NCBI RefSeq assembly: GCF_900091585.1
Contig: NZ_FMHT01000003.1
Coordinates: 2,031,501 to 2,095,500 of the forward strand
Direction of reading: 5' to 3'
Origin: Micromonospora nigra
GTDB taxonomy: Bacteria; Actinomycetota; Actinomycetes; Mycobacteriales; Micromonosporaceae
Length of the DNA: 64,000 bases
The translations under genes and the position numbers were made by a program. Of the stretch, positions 9,287 through 17,156 are shown one piece after another. Within the stretch, counting starts at the first letter, position 1. Every line of letters begins with the position of its first letter. The notes under the pieces were generated by a model. It did not search any database. It was given only the letters and a program-made list of their open reading frames with translations, and was not told where the DNA came from.

Positions 9287-9718
9287 CAGCGCATCCCTTC
9301 ACCGACTCCGCGGCACTTCACCTGAACGAACGGTAACCCGACCGACCGGGGCCCGGGAACCGGGGCTCGCGGAAGTGCCGGGACGCGCGGAAGTAGTAGT
9401 GCCGGGACGCGCGGAGTTACCAGCGGGCGCGGAAGCACCGGGACGCGTGGAGGCACCAGACGCGTGAGCACCAGAGCGGTGCCGCCGCAACGACCCACCT
9501 GCCGCGCCCGCCCGCCCGCGACGTCCGGGCCGGCCACGGGCCGCCTCGGCCGGTCACCGTGCGGCGGTTCGCATCAGCCACTCGTCAAGTCGGACACCTC
9601 CGCCGAACGGTCACGGTACGCAACGAACGGCCGATAACCGGGGCAGGCAACTGAGCGTGAAGCCATGACAATAGTGGACGGAAACGGACAGAACGCGCCG
9701 GCAATTCGGCGCTTCGGC
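9287..9718. other. Gene-free stretch with degenerate short repeats
   Basis: No convincing gene is present. Between about 9371 and 9460 a unit resembling GTGCCGGGACGCGCGGA is repeated: exact copies lie at 9375-9391 and 9399-9415 (24-bp period) and a diverged copy near 9438. Reading the repeats on the minus strand gives only a low-complexity Pro/Val/Leu peptide, which I do not regard as a gene. From about 9570 the sequence becomes less GC-rich, consistent with a promoter region for the M23 gene. Confidence 0.5.
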
Positions 9719-9747
9719 TTGTGACGGACGTGGCTGTTGGCTAACGT
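9719..9747 (+). promoter_or_regulatory. Candidate promoter of the first M23 peptidase gene
   Basis: TTGTGA (9719-9724) and TAACGT (9742-9747), separated by 17 bases, resemble actinobacterial -35 and -10 hexamers in an AT-richer patch. Transcription would begin near 9754, leaving an untranslated leader of about 105 bases before the GTG start. Confidence 0.4.
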
Positions 9748-9860
9748 GTCCACGGTTGTCATCAGGTCCACGGACGGGTGGCGACGCGGCCAGCCGACGT
9801 TCATCCGAGCTTCACGAGCGGCGGCGGGACGCTTCGAAACCCCGACAACGGAGGGTGTGC

Positions 9861-10577
9861 GTGCGCCAGCGCCTGTCGTCTGAGCCCGATCGATATCGCG
9901 GTCGCCGCCGCGTACCCACTCCCCCGCGTAGCCGCTACGCCGCCGTCGTCACCACCGCCTTCGTCGGCGCCGGTGTCGTCGCGCTGGGCGCGGGCGCACT
10001 GCCGGACGCCAAGAACGTCAGCCCGTCGGTGCTCGACGAGCTGAAGCAGGCGTCCATCGCCAGCGAGGACGCCGCCGCACGCGCCGGCGCTGCCGACCGC
10101 GCCACCCGCGACAGCGCACGCGGCGGTGCCGAGCAGGTCGACGAGTCCGACGTCTGGCTCCTCCCCCTCCAGGGTTACGACTTCACGTCCCCGTACGGCA
10201 TGCGGTGGGGCAAGCTGCACACCGGCGTCGACCTGGTGGCCGCCGAGGGCACCCCGTACGTCGCCATCCACGACGGCACGGTCACGAAGGCCGGCTGGTT
10301 CGGCGGCTACGGCTACACGGTGATCGTCCAGCACCCCGACGGCAGCGAGGCCATCTACGGGCACTCCTCGGCCGTCAGCGTCAAGGAGGGCCAGCAGGTC
10401 AAGGCCGGCGACCAGCTCGGCCTGGTGGGCAACACGGGCCACTCCTACGGCTCCCACCTGCATCTGGAGATCCATGTCAAGGGCGAGCCGCGCGACCCGG
10501 TGCCCTGGCTCCAGGAGCGCGGAGTGGACATCAAGCTCCAAGTCGAGGCAATCTACAGCGAGGTAGCCGGTTCCTGA
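9861..10577 (+). CDS. Secreted or membrane-anchored M23 (LytM-type) peptidase
   Basis: The 238-residue protein has an arginine-rich N-terminus, one hydrophobic segment near residues 25-50 that is a signal anchor or signal peptide, an Ala/Arg-rich linker and a C-terminal M23 zinc peptidase domain. The motifs are HTGVD (His and Asp ligands), YGHSS and HLHLEIH (HxH). Active members cleave peptidoglycan cross-links; the ligands are all present. GTG 9861 is preferred as start because GGAGG (9850-9854) lies six bases before it. A second M23 gene follows with its own upstream region, and a strong terminator separates them. Confidence 0.88.
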   Translation: MRQRLSSEPDRYRGRRRVPTPPRSRYAAVVTTAFVGAGVVALGAGALPDAKNVSPSVLDELKQASIASEDAAARAGAADRATRDSARGGAEQVDESDVWLLPLQGYDFTSPYGMRWGKLHTGVDLVAAEGTPYVAIHDGTVTKAGWFGGYGYTVIVQHPDGSEAIYGHSSAVSVKEGQQVKAGDQLGLVGNTGHSYGSHLHLEIHVKGEPRDPVPWLQERGVDIKLQVEAIYSEVAGS

Positions 10578-10596
10578 CGCTACGTATCGCCCGTTG

Positions 10597-10627
10597 ACCG
10601 CCCGGATCTAGCGATCCGGGCGGTTTT
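10597..10627 (+). terminator. Intrinsic terminator after the first M23 gene
   Basis: A perfect 12-bp stem (ACCGCCCGGATC, 10597-10608, against 10613-10624) with a TAGC loop is followed by a TTTT run (10624-10627). It is one of the few canonical U-tract terminators in the window. Confidence 0.9.
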
Positions 10628-10817
10628 CTGTGCGCTCGCACGACGGAAAGTATTCCAGGTCACACCAGCGACTGTGGCCCACGTCACTCAGCAGCATGAT
10701 CACCTTTGCCGTCATACCGCTCAGACCGCCAGGAACCGGGCTGCGCGGGACGCCGTGGGCCGGTGGGTCCAGCATGCCGATACCCACCCCGGACCGACCT
10801 GACACCACTATTTCCGG

Positions 10818-10880
10818 GTCAGTTGTCCCTCGATCCCGTGTCAGATGCCCATCGGGCACATGTCAGTTGTCCCTCGATCC
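10818..10880. repeat. 19-bp direct repeat upstream of the second M23 gene
   Basis: GTCAGTTGTCCCTCGATCC occurs at 10818-10836 and again, identically, at 10862-10880 (44-bp period). A small TGCCC/GGGCA hairpin lies between the copies. The second copy ends 14 bases before the GTG start of the M23 gene and three bases before its ribosome-binding site, so the pair could be regulatory sites or a local duplication. Confidence 0.7.
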
Positions 10881-10894
10881 AGTGAAGGTCCGCC

Positions 10895-11692
10895 GTGCAG
10901 GAACACAGCACCATCCGCAGCTCCGCCACTCCCGACGCGCCCGCCCGGCACCGGCGGCGGGCCAGCGGACGGACCCGGGCCCTGGTCGTCGGCGCGGTCG
11001 CCGTGGTGGGGCTCGGCCTCGGCGGGGTCGCCGTGGCCACCACCGCCGGAGACGGGCCCGGCCCCGCCCCGGCCGCCCTCGACGCGCAGAGCCGGGCCGA
11101 GGCGGCCGACCGGGTCGACCGCTCGGACCGTGCCGACCGCTCCGACCGCAGGACGGCCACCCCGTCCGCGACCCCCACCAGCCCCACCCCGAGCCCGTCA
11201 GCCAGCAGGCGGCCGGCCGCGGCCACCCCGGAGGCGACGAAGACGACGAAGACAGCCCGGCCCACCCCGAAGAAGACCAGCAAGCCGGCGGCGACCTGGG
11301 TCATCCCGATGAAGGGTGCGGCCATCACCTCCTGCTACGGACCGCGCTGGGGCACGCTGCACGCCGGCGTCGACTTCGCACTGCCCGCCGGCACCCCCGT
11401 GCGGGCCGCGTTCGGCGGCACCGTCACCAAGGCCGGTGACGTCGGCGACGGCTACGGCATCTCCGTGGTCGTGGACCACCACAACGGCTACCTGACCCAC
11501 TACGCCCACCTGAGCACCACCAGGGTGGGGGTGGGCGACAAGGTCACCGCCGGTCAGACCATCGGCCTGGAGGGCTCCACCGGCGACTCCACCGGCCCGC
11601 ACCTGCACTTCGAGGTGCACCAGGGGCAGATGTGGAACCAGATCGACCCGGCGCCGTTCCTGCGCGCCCGCGGCGTGGACGTAGCCTGCTGA
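10895..11692 (+). CDS. Second M23 (LytM-type) peptidase, exported
   Basis: This 265-residue protein has a transmembrane segment near residues 29-50 (VVGAVAVVGLGLGGVAVATT), then a long Ser/Thr/Pro/Lys-rich linker and an M23 domain with HAGVDFALPAG, HYAHLS and HLHFEVH. All zinc ligands are present, so it is probably an active cell-wall hydrolase at the outer face of the membrane. Start GTG 10895 has GAAGG six bases upstream. It corresponds in position to Rv0950c of M. tuberculosis, between sucC and uvrD1. Its last roughly 30 bases, including the stop codon, are duplicated just downstream. Confidence 0.88.
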   Translation: MQEHSTIRSSATPDAPARHRRRASGRTRALVVGAVAVVGLGLGGVAVATTAGDGPGPAPAALDAQSRAEAADRVDRSDRADRSDRRTATPSATPTSPTPSPSASRRPAAATPEATKTTKTARPTPKKTSKPAATWVIPMKGAAITSCYGPRWGTLHAGVDFALPAGTPVRAAFGGTVTKAGDVGDGYGISVVVDHHNGYLTHYAHLSTTRVGVGDKVTAGQTIGLEGSTGDSTGPHLHFEVHQGQMWNQIDPAPFLRARGVDVAC

Positions 11693-11729
11693 CCCGCGCC
11701 CGCGGCGTCGACGTGGTCTGCTGACCCGC
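11666..11729. repeat. Duplicated 3' end of the second M23 gene
   Basis: The segment from GCCCGCGGCGTGGACGT through CTGCTGACCC, which includes the TGA stop at 11690, is repeated 32 bp later (second TGA at 11722) with about three substitutions. The second copy is untranslated. Confidence 0.75.
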
Positions 11730-11741
11730 TGGCGACAGCAC

Positions 11742-11776
11742 CGCCCGGTCCGGCGGGCACACCGCCGGGCCGGGCG
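11742..11776. terminator. Convergent hairpin terminator
   Basis: CGCCCGGTCCGGCGG (11742-11756) pairs with 11762-11776 over 15 bp with one G-T wobble and a GCACA loop. It lies between the convergent M23 and pcrA genes. Confidence 0.75.
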
Positions 11777-11834
11777 ACCCGCACCGACCGCCCGCGCACC
11801 GACCCGGACCACCCGACCCCGGAGGGCCGGAAGC

Positions 11835-14261
11835 TCAGAGCCTGTCGATCGGGGCGTGCCGCAACACCAGCCACATCGTCTGGTCACCGAAGTCGATCTG
11901 CGCCCGGGCACCCGGCCCGTGCCCCTCCACGGCGAGCACCCGACCCAGCCCGTACCGCTGGTGATTGACCCGGTCCCCGGCGGACACCTTGGGACCCTGC
12001 GGCAGCTCACTGGCGGTCGCCAGCCGGCTGCCGTCCACCCCGAGCCGCTTCGCGAGCTGCGCCGCCTTCGGCGTACCCCCGGTGAAGCCCCCACGCCCGC
12101 CGGCCACGCGGTCCGCGCGGCCACCCACACCGCCGCCCCCACCGGCCCACGAGGTGTACGAACCCTCGGTGCGTTCCCAGCGGACCAGTTCCGGCGGCAA
12201 CTCCTCGACGAACCGCGAAGGCGGGTTGTAGGACGGCTGCCCCCAGGCCGAGCGGGTCACCGCCCGGGACAGGTAGAGGCGCTGCCGGGCCCGGGTGATG
12301 CCGACGTACGCCAGCCGGCGCTCCTCCTCCAGCTCGCGGGTGTCGCCCAGCGAGCGCAGGTGCGGGAAGACGCCGTCCTCCAGGCCGGTCAGGAACACCA
12401 CCGGGAACTCCAGGCCCTTGGCGGTGTGCAGGGTCATCAGGGTGACCACGCCCTGGTGGGGCGCGGCGTCGTCCGCGTCGGCGTCGTCAGGCTGCGCCGG
12501 GACCTGGTCGGCGTCGGCCACCAGGGCGACCTGTTCCAGGAAGCCGGCCAGGGTGGCCCGTTCCCCCTCGGCGCCGGTCGCCTCGATGCGCTCGGTGTAC
12601 TCCCGGGCGACGCTGACCAGCTCCTGGAGGTTGTCCACCCGGCCGGCGTCCTGCGGGTCCAGGCTCTCCTCCAGCTCGGTCAGGTAACCCGAGCGGGTGA
12701 GCAGCGCCTCCAGCACCTCCTCGGGGGTGCCGGTGGTGGCCAGCTCGCGGGCACCGTCGAGCAGCGCCACGAAGTCACCGATACCGTTGGCCGCCCGGCT
12801 GGAGATGCCCGGTGCGTCCTTCGCCCGGCGCAGTGCCGCGCCGAAGGAGATGCGGTCCCGGCTGGACAGCGCCTCCACGCACGCCTCGGCGCGGTCGCCG
12901 ATCCCCCGGCGCGGGGTGTTGAGGATGCGGCGCAGGCTGACCGTGTCGTCGTCGTTGACCACCGCCCGCAGGTAGGCCAGCGCGTCGCGGACCTCCTTGC
13001 GCTCGTAGAAGCGCACCCCGCCGACCACCTTGTACGGCAGCCCGACGCGGATGAACACCTCCTCGAACACCCGGGACTGGGCGTTGGTGCGGTAGAAGAC
13101 GGCGACGTCACCCGGCCGGGCGTCGCCACCGTCGACCAGCCGGTCGATCTCCCGGGCCACCCAGTCCGCCTCGGCGTGCTCGGTGTCGGCCACGTATCCG
13201 ACGATCTGCTCGCCGGCCCCGGCGTCGCTCCACAGCCGCTTCGGCTTGCGGGAGGTGTTGCGGTCGATCACCGCGTTGGCGGCGTTGAGGATCGTCTGGG
13301 TGGAGCGGTAGTTCTGCTCCAGCAGGATCGTCCGGGCGTCGGTGTAGTCCCGCTCGAACTCCAGGATGTTGCGGATGGTCGCGCCCCGGAACGCGTAGAT
13401 CGACTGGTCGGCGTCACCGACCACACACAGCTCCGCCGGTGGGATCCCCTCGGTGCCGGAGACCAGCTCCCTGATCAACACGTACTGGGCGTGGTTGGTG
13501 TCCTGGTATTCGTCGACCAGCACGTGCCGGAACCGCCGCCGGTAGCTCTCCGCGACGTGCGGGTGCGACTGGAGCAGGTGCACCGTCGTCATGATCAGGT
13601 CGTCGAAGTCGAGCGCGTGCGCCTCACGCAGCCGACGCTGGTAGAGCGTGTACGCCTCGGCCAGCGCCCGCTCGTTGGGCCCCTTGGCGCGGGCGGCGAA
13701 CTCCTCCGGGTCGACCAGCTCGTTCTTCAGGTTCGACACCTGGGCGGCCAACCCCCGCGCCGGATACCGCTTCGGATCCAGGTCGAGTTCGCGGGCGACC
13801 ATCTGCATCAGCCGGCGCGAGTCGTCCGCGTCGTAGATGGAGAAGGTGCTCTTCAACCCGGCGTGCTCGTGCTCGGCCCGCAGGATGCGCACGCAGGCCG
13901 AGTGGAACGTCGACACCCACATCAGCCGGGCGCGCGGACCGACCAGCTTGGCCACCCGCTCCTTCATCTCCCCGGCGGCCTTGTTCGTGAACGTGATCGC
14001 GATGATCTCGCCGGGATGCACGTCGCGCGCCGCGAGGAGGTGGGCGATCCGGTGCGTCAGCACCCTGGTCTTACCCGAACCCGCACCCGCCACGATCAGC
14101 AGCGGCGAACCGGAATGGGTGACCGCGTCCCGTTGCGGGCCGTTGAGGCCCTCCACGAGCTGCTGTGGATCGAGCCGGGCGGGCACGGGACGGTGGGGTG
14201 GCGGCGTCCGGGCCGGCTCGGGCGCGGGCGGGGACGCGGGGAGGTCGAAGAGAGGATGCAT
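11835..14261 (-). CDS. pcrA: ATP-dependent DNA helicase PcrA/UvrD1 (superfamily 1A)
   Basis: The 808-residue helicase unwinds DNA 3'-5' in nucleotide excision repair, in transcription-coupled repair and at stalled forks. All SF1 motifs are visible in order: LNGPQRDAV (Q motif), AGAGSGKTRVL (Walker A), TFTNKAAGEMKERV, VDEYQDTNHAQY (Walker B), GDADQSIYAFRGA, LEQNYRST, TLHTAKGLEFP and EERRLAYVGITRARQRLY. The last 50 residues (GDRVNHQRYGLGRVL) are the Tudor-like domain that in PcrA contacts RNA polymerase. The N-terminus is proline-rich before the Q motif. It lies in the same position as uvrD1 of M. tuberculosis relative to sucCD and chorismate mutase. Confidence 0.96.
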   Translation of the reverse strand: MHPLFDLPASPPAPEPARTPPPHRPVPARLDPQQLVEGLNGPQRDAVTHSGSPLLIVAGAGSGKTRVLTHRIAHLLAARDVHPGEIIAITFTNKAAGEMKERVAKLVGPRARLMWVSTFHSACVRILRAEHEHAGLKSTFSIYDADDSRRLMQMVARELDLDPKRYPARGLAAQVSNLKNELVDPEEFAARAKGPNERALAEAYTLYQRRLREAHALDFDDLIMTTVHLLQSHPHVAESYRRRFRHVLVDEYQDTNHAQYVLIRELVSGTEGIPPAELCVVGDADQSIYAFRGATIRNILEFERDYTDARTILLEQNYRSTQTILNAANAVIDRNTSRKPKRLWSDAGAGEQIVGYVADTEHAEADWVAREIDRLVDGGDARPGDVAVFYRTNAQSRVFEEVFIRVGLPYKVVGGVRFYERKEVRDALAYLRAVVNDDDTVSLRRILNTPRRGIGDRAEACVEALSSRDRISFGAALRRAKDAPGISSRAANGIGDFVALLDGARELATTGTPEEVLEALLTRSGYLTELEESLDPQDAGRVDNLQELVSVAREYTERIEATGAEGERATLAGFLEQVALVADADQVPAQPDDADADDAAPHQGVVTLMTLHTAKGLEFPVVFLTGLEDGVFPHLRSLGDTRELEEERRLAYVGITRARQRLYLSRAVTRSAWGQPSYNPPSRFVEELPPELVRWERTEGSYTSWAGGGGGVGGRADRVAGGRGGFTGGTPKAAQLAKRLGVDGSRLATASELPQGPKVSAGDRVNHQRYGLGRVLAVEGHGPGARAQIDFGDQTMWLVLRHAPIDRL

Positions 14262-14499
14262 CGCACGGCGAGTCTATGCCGCCGGGCGGACATCCCCGTC
14301 GCCGCACGGGCGCGCACGCCGGCATGGCGCGGCGCACCGGCGCGTACGCGCTCCGCGACCGGATGGGCGGCATTCGGGCCCGACCTGCCCGGATGAGACG
14401 ATGCCGCAACGACGTCCCCTCTGGCGTCGTCGCCCCCCGTGCACAACGATGGCGGGGACACCCCGGCTCCTCCCCCGTACACGACCTGGGAGAAACACC

Positions 14500-16353
14500 A
14501 TGAGTCAACCGCGCTCGCGCGGTCGGGCCGCGCTGCGTCACCTCGCCGCGCCCGCCCTCGCGCTGGCCGTCGTCGCCACGCTGCCGGCCACCGCGCCGTC
14601 GGCCCCCGCCCCCACCGAGGACACCTGGGCGGCGCTCGCCCCCGTCTCGGTCGCCTACGGCAAGCCCGCCGCAGGTAGGGAGGTCAAGGGCAACTTCCTG
14701 AGCTACAACGACTTCCACGGCGCCATCGACCCGCCCGGCGGCAGCGGTGCGGCCGTCAACGGCACCCCCGCCGGTGGCGTGGAGTACCTGGCCACCTGGC
14801 TGAAGAAGCTGCGCGCCGAGGCCAAGGCCGAGGGCCGCGTCACCACCACCGTCGGCGCCGGTGACCTGATCGGCGCGACCCCGCTGGTCAGCGCCGCCTT
14901 CCACGACGAGCCCACCATCGAGCTGATGGACGAGATCGGGCTGGAGATCAGCTCCGTCGGCAACCACGAGTTCGACGAGGGCGTCGACGAGCTGATCCGG
15001 ATCAACAAGGGCGGCTGCCACCCGGAGGACGGCTGCCAGGACGGCGACGGCTTCGCCGGCGCCAAGTTCACCTACCTCGCCGCGAACACGGTCAGCCGGA
15101 AGACCGGCCTGCCCATCCTGCCCCCGGTCGACGTACGGTTCGTCGGCGGCGTGCCGGTGGGCTTCGTGGGCGTGACCCTGGAGGGCACCCCCGACATCGT
15201 CAACCCGGCGGGCATCACCGACGTCCGGTTCACCGACGAGGTCAAGACCGCCAACAAGTGGGGCGGGCTGCTCAAGCTGTTCGGCGTCCGGGCGATGGTG
15301 CTGCTGGTGCACGAGGGCGGCGCCCAGTCGGCCCCGCCGACCACCCCCGGAGTGTCGGACTGCGCCAACTTCTCCGGCCCGGTCGTCGACATCGTCAAGG
15401 GTCTGCGGCCCGAGTTCGGGATCGTCGCCTCCGGGCACACCCACCGCTTCTACTCCTGTTCCCTGCCCAACTCCTCGGGCGCGCACAGCGTGGTCACCAG
15501 CGCCGGCAACAACGGCCAACTGATCACCGACATCGACTACTCGCTCGACCGGCGCACGGGCCGGTTCACCTCGATCTCCGCGCGCAACGTCGTCGTGGAG
15601 AACGGCGTCCGCAACGCCGACGGCACCTGGCAGCAGAGCGCGCCGGGCGTCTTCGTGCGCAACCCCGACCTGGTCGACCCGGGTGCGAAGGCCCTCGCCG
15701 ACAAGTACCGGGCCGCCGTCGCGCCGATCGCCAACGAGGTGGTCGGGCGGATCAGCGCGGACATCGTCCGGGACGCCCTGCCCAACGGGGAGAGCCCGCT
15801 GGGCGACGTGATCGCCGACGCGCAGTTGGCGTACACCCGGGACGCGGGGGCACAGATCGCGCTGATGAACCCGGGCGGCATCCGGGCGTCGCTGTCGTAC
15901 TCGGCCTCCACCGGCGGCGAGGCACCGGGCGAGGTCACCTACGGCGAGGCGTTCACCGTCCAGCCGTTCAACAACCTGGTGGTCACGCAGACCTTCACCG
16001 GGGAACAGCTCAAGAACGTCCTGGAGCAGCAGTTCGTGGGCTTCAACGGGCAGCGCACCCAGCGGATCCTCCAGGTCTCGGCGGGGCTCACCTACTCGTA
16101 CGACTCGACCGCCCCGGTCGGTTCCCGGGTCAGCGCCCTGACGTTCGACGGCGCTCCGGTCGACCCGACGGCCACCTACCGGGTCACCACGAACGACTTC
16201 CTGGCCAACGGTGGCGACGGCTTCACCGAGCTGCGGGCCGGCACCGACCGGGCCACCGCCCCCGGTTTCGACGTCGACGCGCTGATCGCCTACCTGTCGG
16301 CCGGCGAGCCGGTCGCCCCCGGCCCGGCGGACCGGATCACCCGGCTCGGCTGA
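14500..16353 (+). CDS. Secreted 5'-nucleotidase / 2',3'-cyclic phosphodiesterase family phosphoesterase
   Basis: The 617-residue protein has a signal peptide (AAPALALAVVATLPATAPSA), a calcineurin-like metallophosphatase domain and a C-terminal 5'-nucleotidase domain. Metal-binding motifs are NDFHG, GAGDLIG, GNHEFDEG, VHEGG and SGHTHRF; the C-terminal substrate domain shows MNPGGIRASLSY. Members hydrolyse extracellular nucleotides for phosphate and nucleoside scavenging. No sortase or membrane anchor is seen, so it is probably free outside the cell. Start ATG 14500 follows GGGAGA; the long open frame upstream is antisense to pcrA and not credible. It is followed eight bases after the stop by a 17-bp hairpin. 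Confidence 0.92.
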   Translation: MSQPRSRGRAALRHLAAPALALAVVATLPATAPSAPAPTEDTWAALAPVSVAYGKPAAGREVKGNFLSYNDFHGAIDPPGGSGAAVNGTPAGGVEYLATWLKKLRAEAKAEGRVTTTVGAGDLIGATPLVSAAFHDEPTIELMDEIGLEISSVGNHEFDEGVDELIRINKGGCHPEDGCQDGDGFAGAKFTYLAANTVSRKTGLPILPPVDVRFVGGVPVGFVGVTLEGTPDIVNPAGITDVRFTDEVKTANKWGGLLKLFGVRAMVLLVHEGGAQSAPPTTPGVSDCANFSGPVVDIVKGLRPEFGIVASGHTHRFYSCSLPNSSGAHSVVTSAGNNGQLITDIDYSLDRRTGRFTSISARNVVVENGVRNADGTWQQSAPGVFVRNPDLVDPGAKALADKYRAAVAPIANEVVGRISADIVRDALPNGESPLGDVIADAQLAYTRDAGAQIALMNPGGIRASLSYSASTGGEAPGEVTYGEAFTVQPFNNLVVTQTFTGEQLKNVLEQQFVGFNGQRTQRILQVSAGLTYSYDSTAPVGSRVSALTFDGAPVDPTATYRVTTNDFLANGGDGFTELRAGTDRATAPGFDVDALIAYLSAGEPVAPGPADRITRLG

Positions 16354-16360
16354 GTCCTCC

Positions 16361-16396
16361 TCCGGCGCGCGGTCCCGGTCGGGATCGCGCGCCGGA
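16361..16396 (+). terminator. Terminator after the 5'-nucleotidase gene
   Basis: TCCGGCGCGCG (16361-16371) pairs with 16386-16396, and the stem continues through TCCCG/CGGGA to a two-base GT loop, giving about 17 bp with one wobble. It insulates the following leader region from upstream transcription. Confidence 0.85.
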
Positions 16397-16416
16397 CCAC
16401 GGATCCGCCGGTTTCC

Positions 16417-16445
16417 TTGCGCGCCGGTCGGCCGGTGGGCATACT
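16417..16445 (+). promoter_or_regulatory. Candidate promoter of the chorismate mutase leader
   Basis: TTGCGC (16417-16422) and CATACT (16440-16445) are spaced by exactly 17 bases. The predicted start of transcription, six to seven bases after the -10, falls on or next to the GTG codon at 16453, so the leader peptide could be read from a leaderless transcript, which is common in actinobacteria and would explain the lack of a ribosome-binding site. Confidence 0.5.
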
Positions 16446-16452
16446 CGACGAC

Positions 16453-16518
16453 GTGATCGGTCAGGCGTTCTACTTTTACTACGGCTCCGGGAGTCCGGCA
16501 GCCGTAGGTCGCGCCTGA
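16453..16518 (+). CDS. Phe/Tyr-rich leader peptide of chorismate mutase
   Basis: A 21-codon frame starting GTG 16453 and ending TGA 16516-16518 encodes VIGQAFYFYYGSGSPAAVGRA, with five consecutive aromatic codons (TTC TAC TTT TAC TAC, 16468-16482). Phe and Tyr are the end products of the pathway controlled by chorismate mutase, encoded 95 bp downstream, and a terminator with a competing antiterminator lies between. This is the layout of a classical attenuator. An in-frame GTG at 16435 is an alternative start, but the promoter geometry favours 16453. TTT is a very rare codon in this genome, which may add to pausing. Confidence 0.75.
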   Translation: MIGQAFYFYYGSGSPAAVGRA

Positions 16519-16569
16519 TCAGACAGACCTGCGAAAGCCCCGGGCTCCTGGAGCCCGGGGCTTTCTTCG
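16483..16569 (+). promoter_or_regulatory. Transcription attenuator (terminator and antiterminator) of chorismate mutase
   Basis: The terminator is a perfect 15-bp stem, GAAAGCCCCGGGCTC (16533-16547) against 16551-16565, with a CTG loop, followed by TTCG. A competing structure exists: 16483-16498 (GGCTCCGGGAGTCCGG), starting at the base after the last Tyr codon of the leader peptide, can pair with 16540-16555 over 16 bp with two G-U wobbles, which dismantles both terminator arms. A third small hairpin (16504-16510 with 16526-16532) overlaps the leader stop codon. These pairings were worked out by hand; folding energies were not calculated. Confidence 0.72.
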
Positions 16570-16613
16570 TCCCGGGATCCGGGCACCGGGCACCACGATG
16601 CGAGAGGTACCCG

Positions 16614-16958
16614 ATGATGACTGACGTGAGGGAACAGAACGGCGCGCGGCCCGGATCCGGCGAGGCGGGCGCGACCGAGGCGGCGGACGGGCAGACCGGG
16701 ACGGCAGAACCGGTCGCCTCCGCGCGGATCACCGAGATCCGCGAGCGCATCGACGAGATCGACCGCGCCCTCATCGGACTGTGGCAGGAACGGGCCGCGC
16801 TGTCCCGCGAGGTCGGGGCGACGCGGATGGCCTCCGGTGGCACCCGGCTCGTGCTCTCCCGGGAGCAGGAGATCCTGGAACGGTTCCGGGCCGCGCTGGG
16901 AGCCGACGGCACCTCGCTCGCCCTGCTGCTGCTGCGCGCCGGCCGCGGCCCGCTCTGA
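16614..16958 (+). CDS. aroQ: Chorismate mutase (AroQ class, actinobacterial Rv0948c type)
   Basis: The enzyme rearranges chorismate to prephenate, the branch point to Phe and Tyr. The 114-residue product has a disordered Gly/Ala/Glu-rich N-terminus of about 37 residues, then one helical chorismate mutase domain: ITEIRERIDEIDRALI, then WQERAALSREVG, then RMASGGTRLVLSREQEIL and a C-terminal LLLLRAGRGPL. The MASGGTRLV and LLRxGRG segments are those of the intracellular M. tuberculosis enzyme Rv0948c, which needs DAHP synthase as partner for full activity. Start ATG 16614 has GAGG six bases upstream. A Phe/Tyr leader peptide and attenuator precede it. Confidence 0.9.
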   Translation: MMTDVREQNGARPGSGEAGATEAADGQTGTAEPVASARITEIRERIDEIDRALIGLWQERAALSREVGATRMASGGTRLVLSREQEILERFRAALGADGTSLALLLLRAGRGPL

Positions 16959-17019
16959 CCGTCGCCGCAGACCGTCAGGCGCCGCGGCCTGCTCTGACCG
17001 TCGCGCAGACAGGCCGTCA
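16943..17019. repeat. Duplicated 3' end of chorismate mutase gene
   Basis: The sequence GCCGCGGCCCGCTCTGACCG (stop TGA at 16956) and about 18 following bases recur 39 bp downstream (TGA at 16995) with a few changes. The second copy is non-coding. Confidence 0.7.
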
Positions 17020-17046
17020 GTCGCCGGTGGCCCCGGCCCGAACGAG

Positions 17047-17089
17047 GATCCGGGGCGCCGACCGTGGGTGACGGCCGACGCCCCGGATC
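17047..17089. terminator. Convergent hairpin terminator
   Basis: GATCCGGGGCG (17047-17057) pairs perfectly with CGCCCCGGATC (17079-17089). It lies between chorismate mutase and the convergent ABC transporter operon. Confidence 0.65.
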
Positions 17090-17156
17090 ATCTGAGGAGG
17101 CACTACCTTCACCGCCGGCCCGGTGCGGTTGGTCGGGCGCGACGGCGTCTGAGCGG

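Noticed and set aside
9286..9537. 83-codon minus-strand frame directly upstream of the B12-binding gene
   Set aside because: The product is a Pro/Val/Leu repeat peptide created by the local DNA repeats. It has no ribosome site or family resemblance.
9287..9560. Cobalamin riboswitch before the B12-binding protein
   Set aside because: No B12-box-like GCCACTG segment or expected helices were found on the minus strand. The region holds only short degenerate repeats.
9560..9860. Cyclic di-AMP (ydaO-type) riboswitch before the M23 peptidase gene
   Set aside because: Such riboswitches often precede cell-wall hydrolase genes in actinobacteria, and GGCTAAC is present. I could not find the conserved GGGGTGAA-like and paired core segments, so only a promoter is reported.
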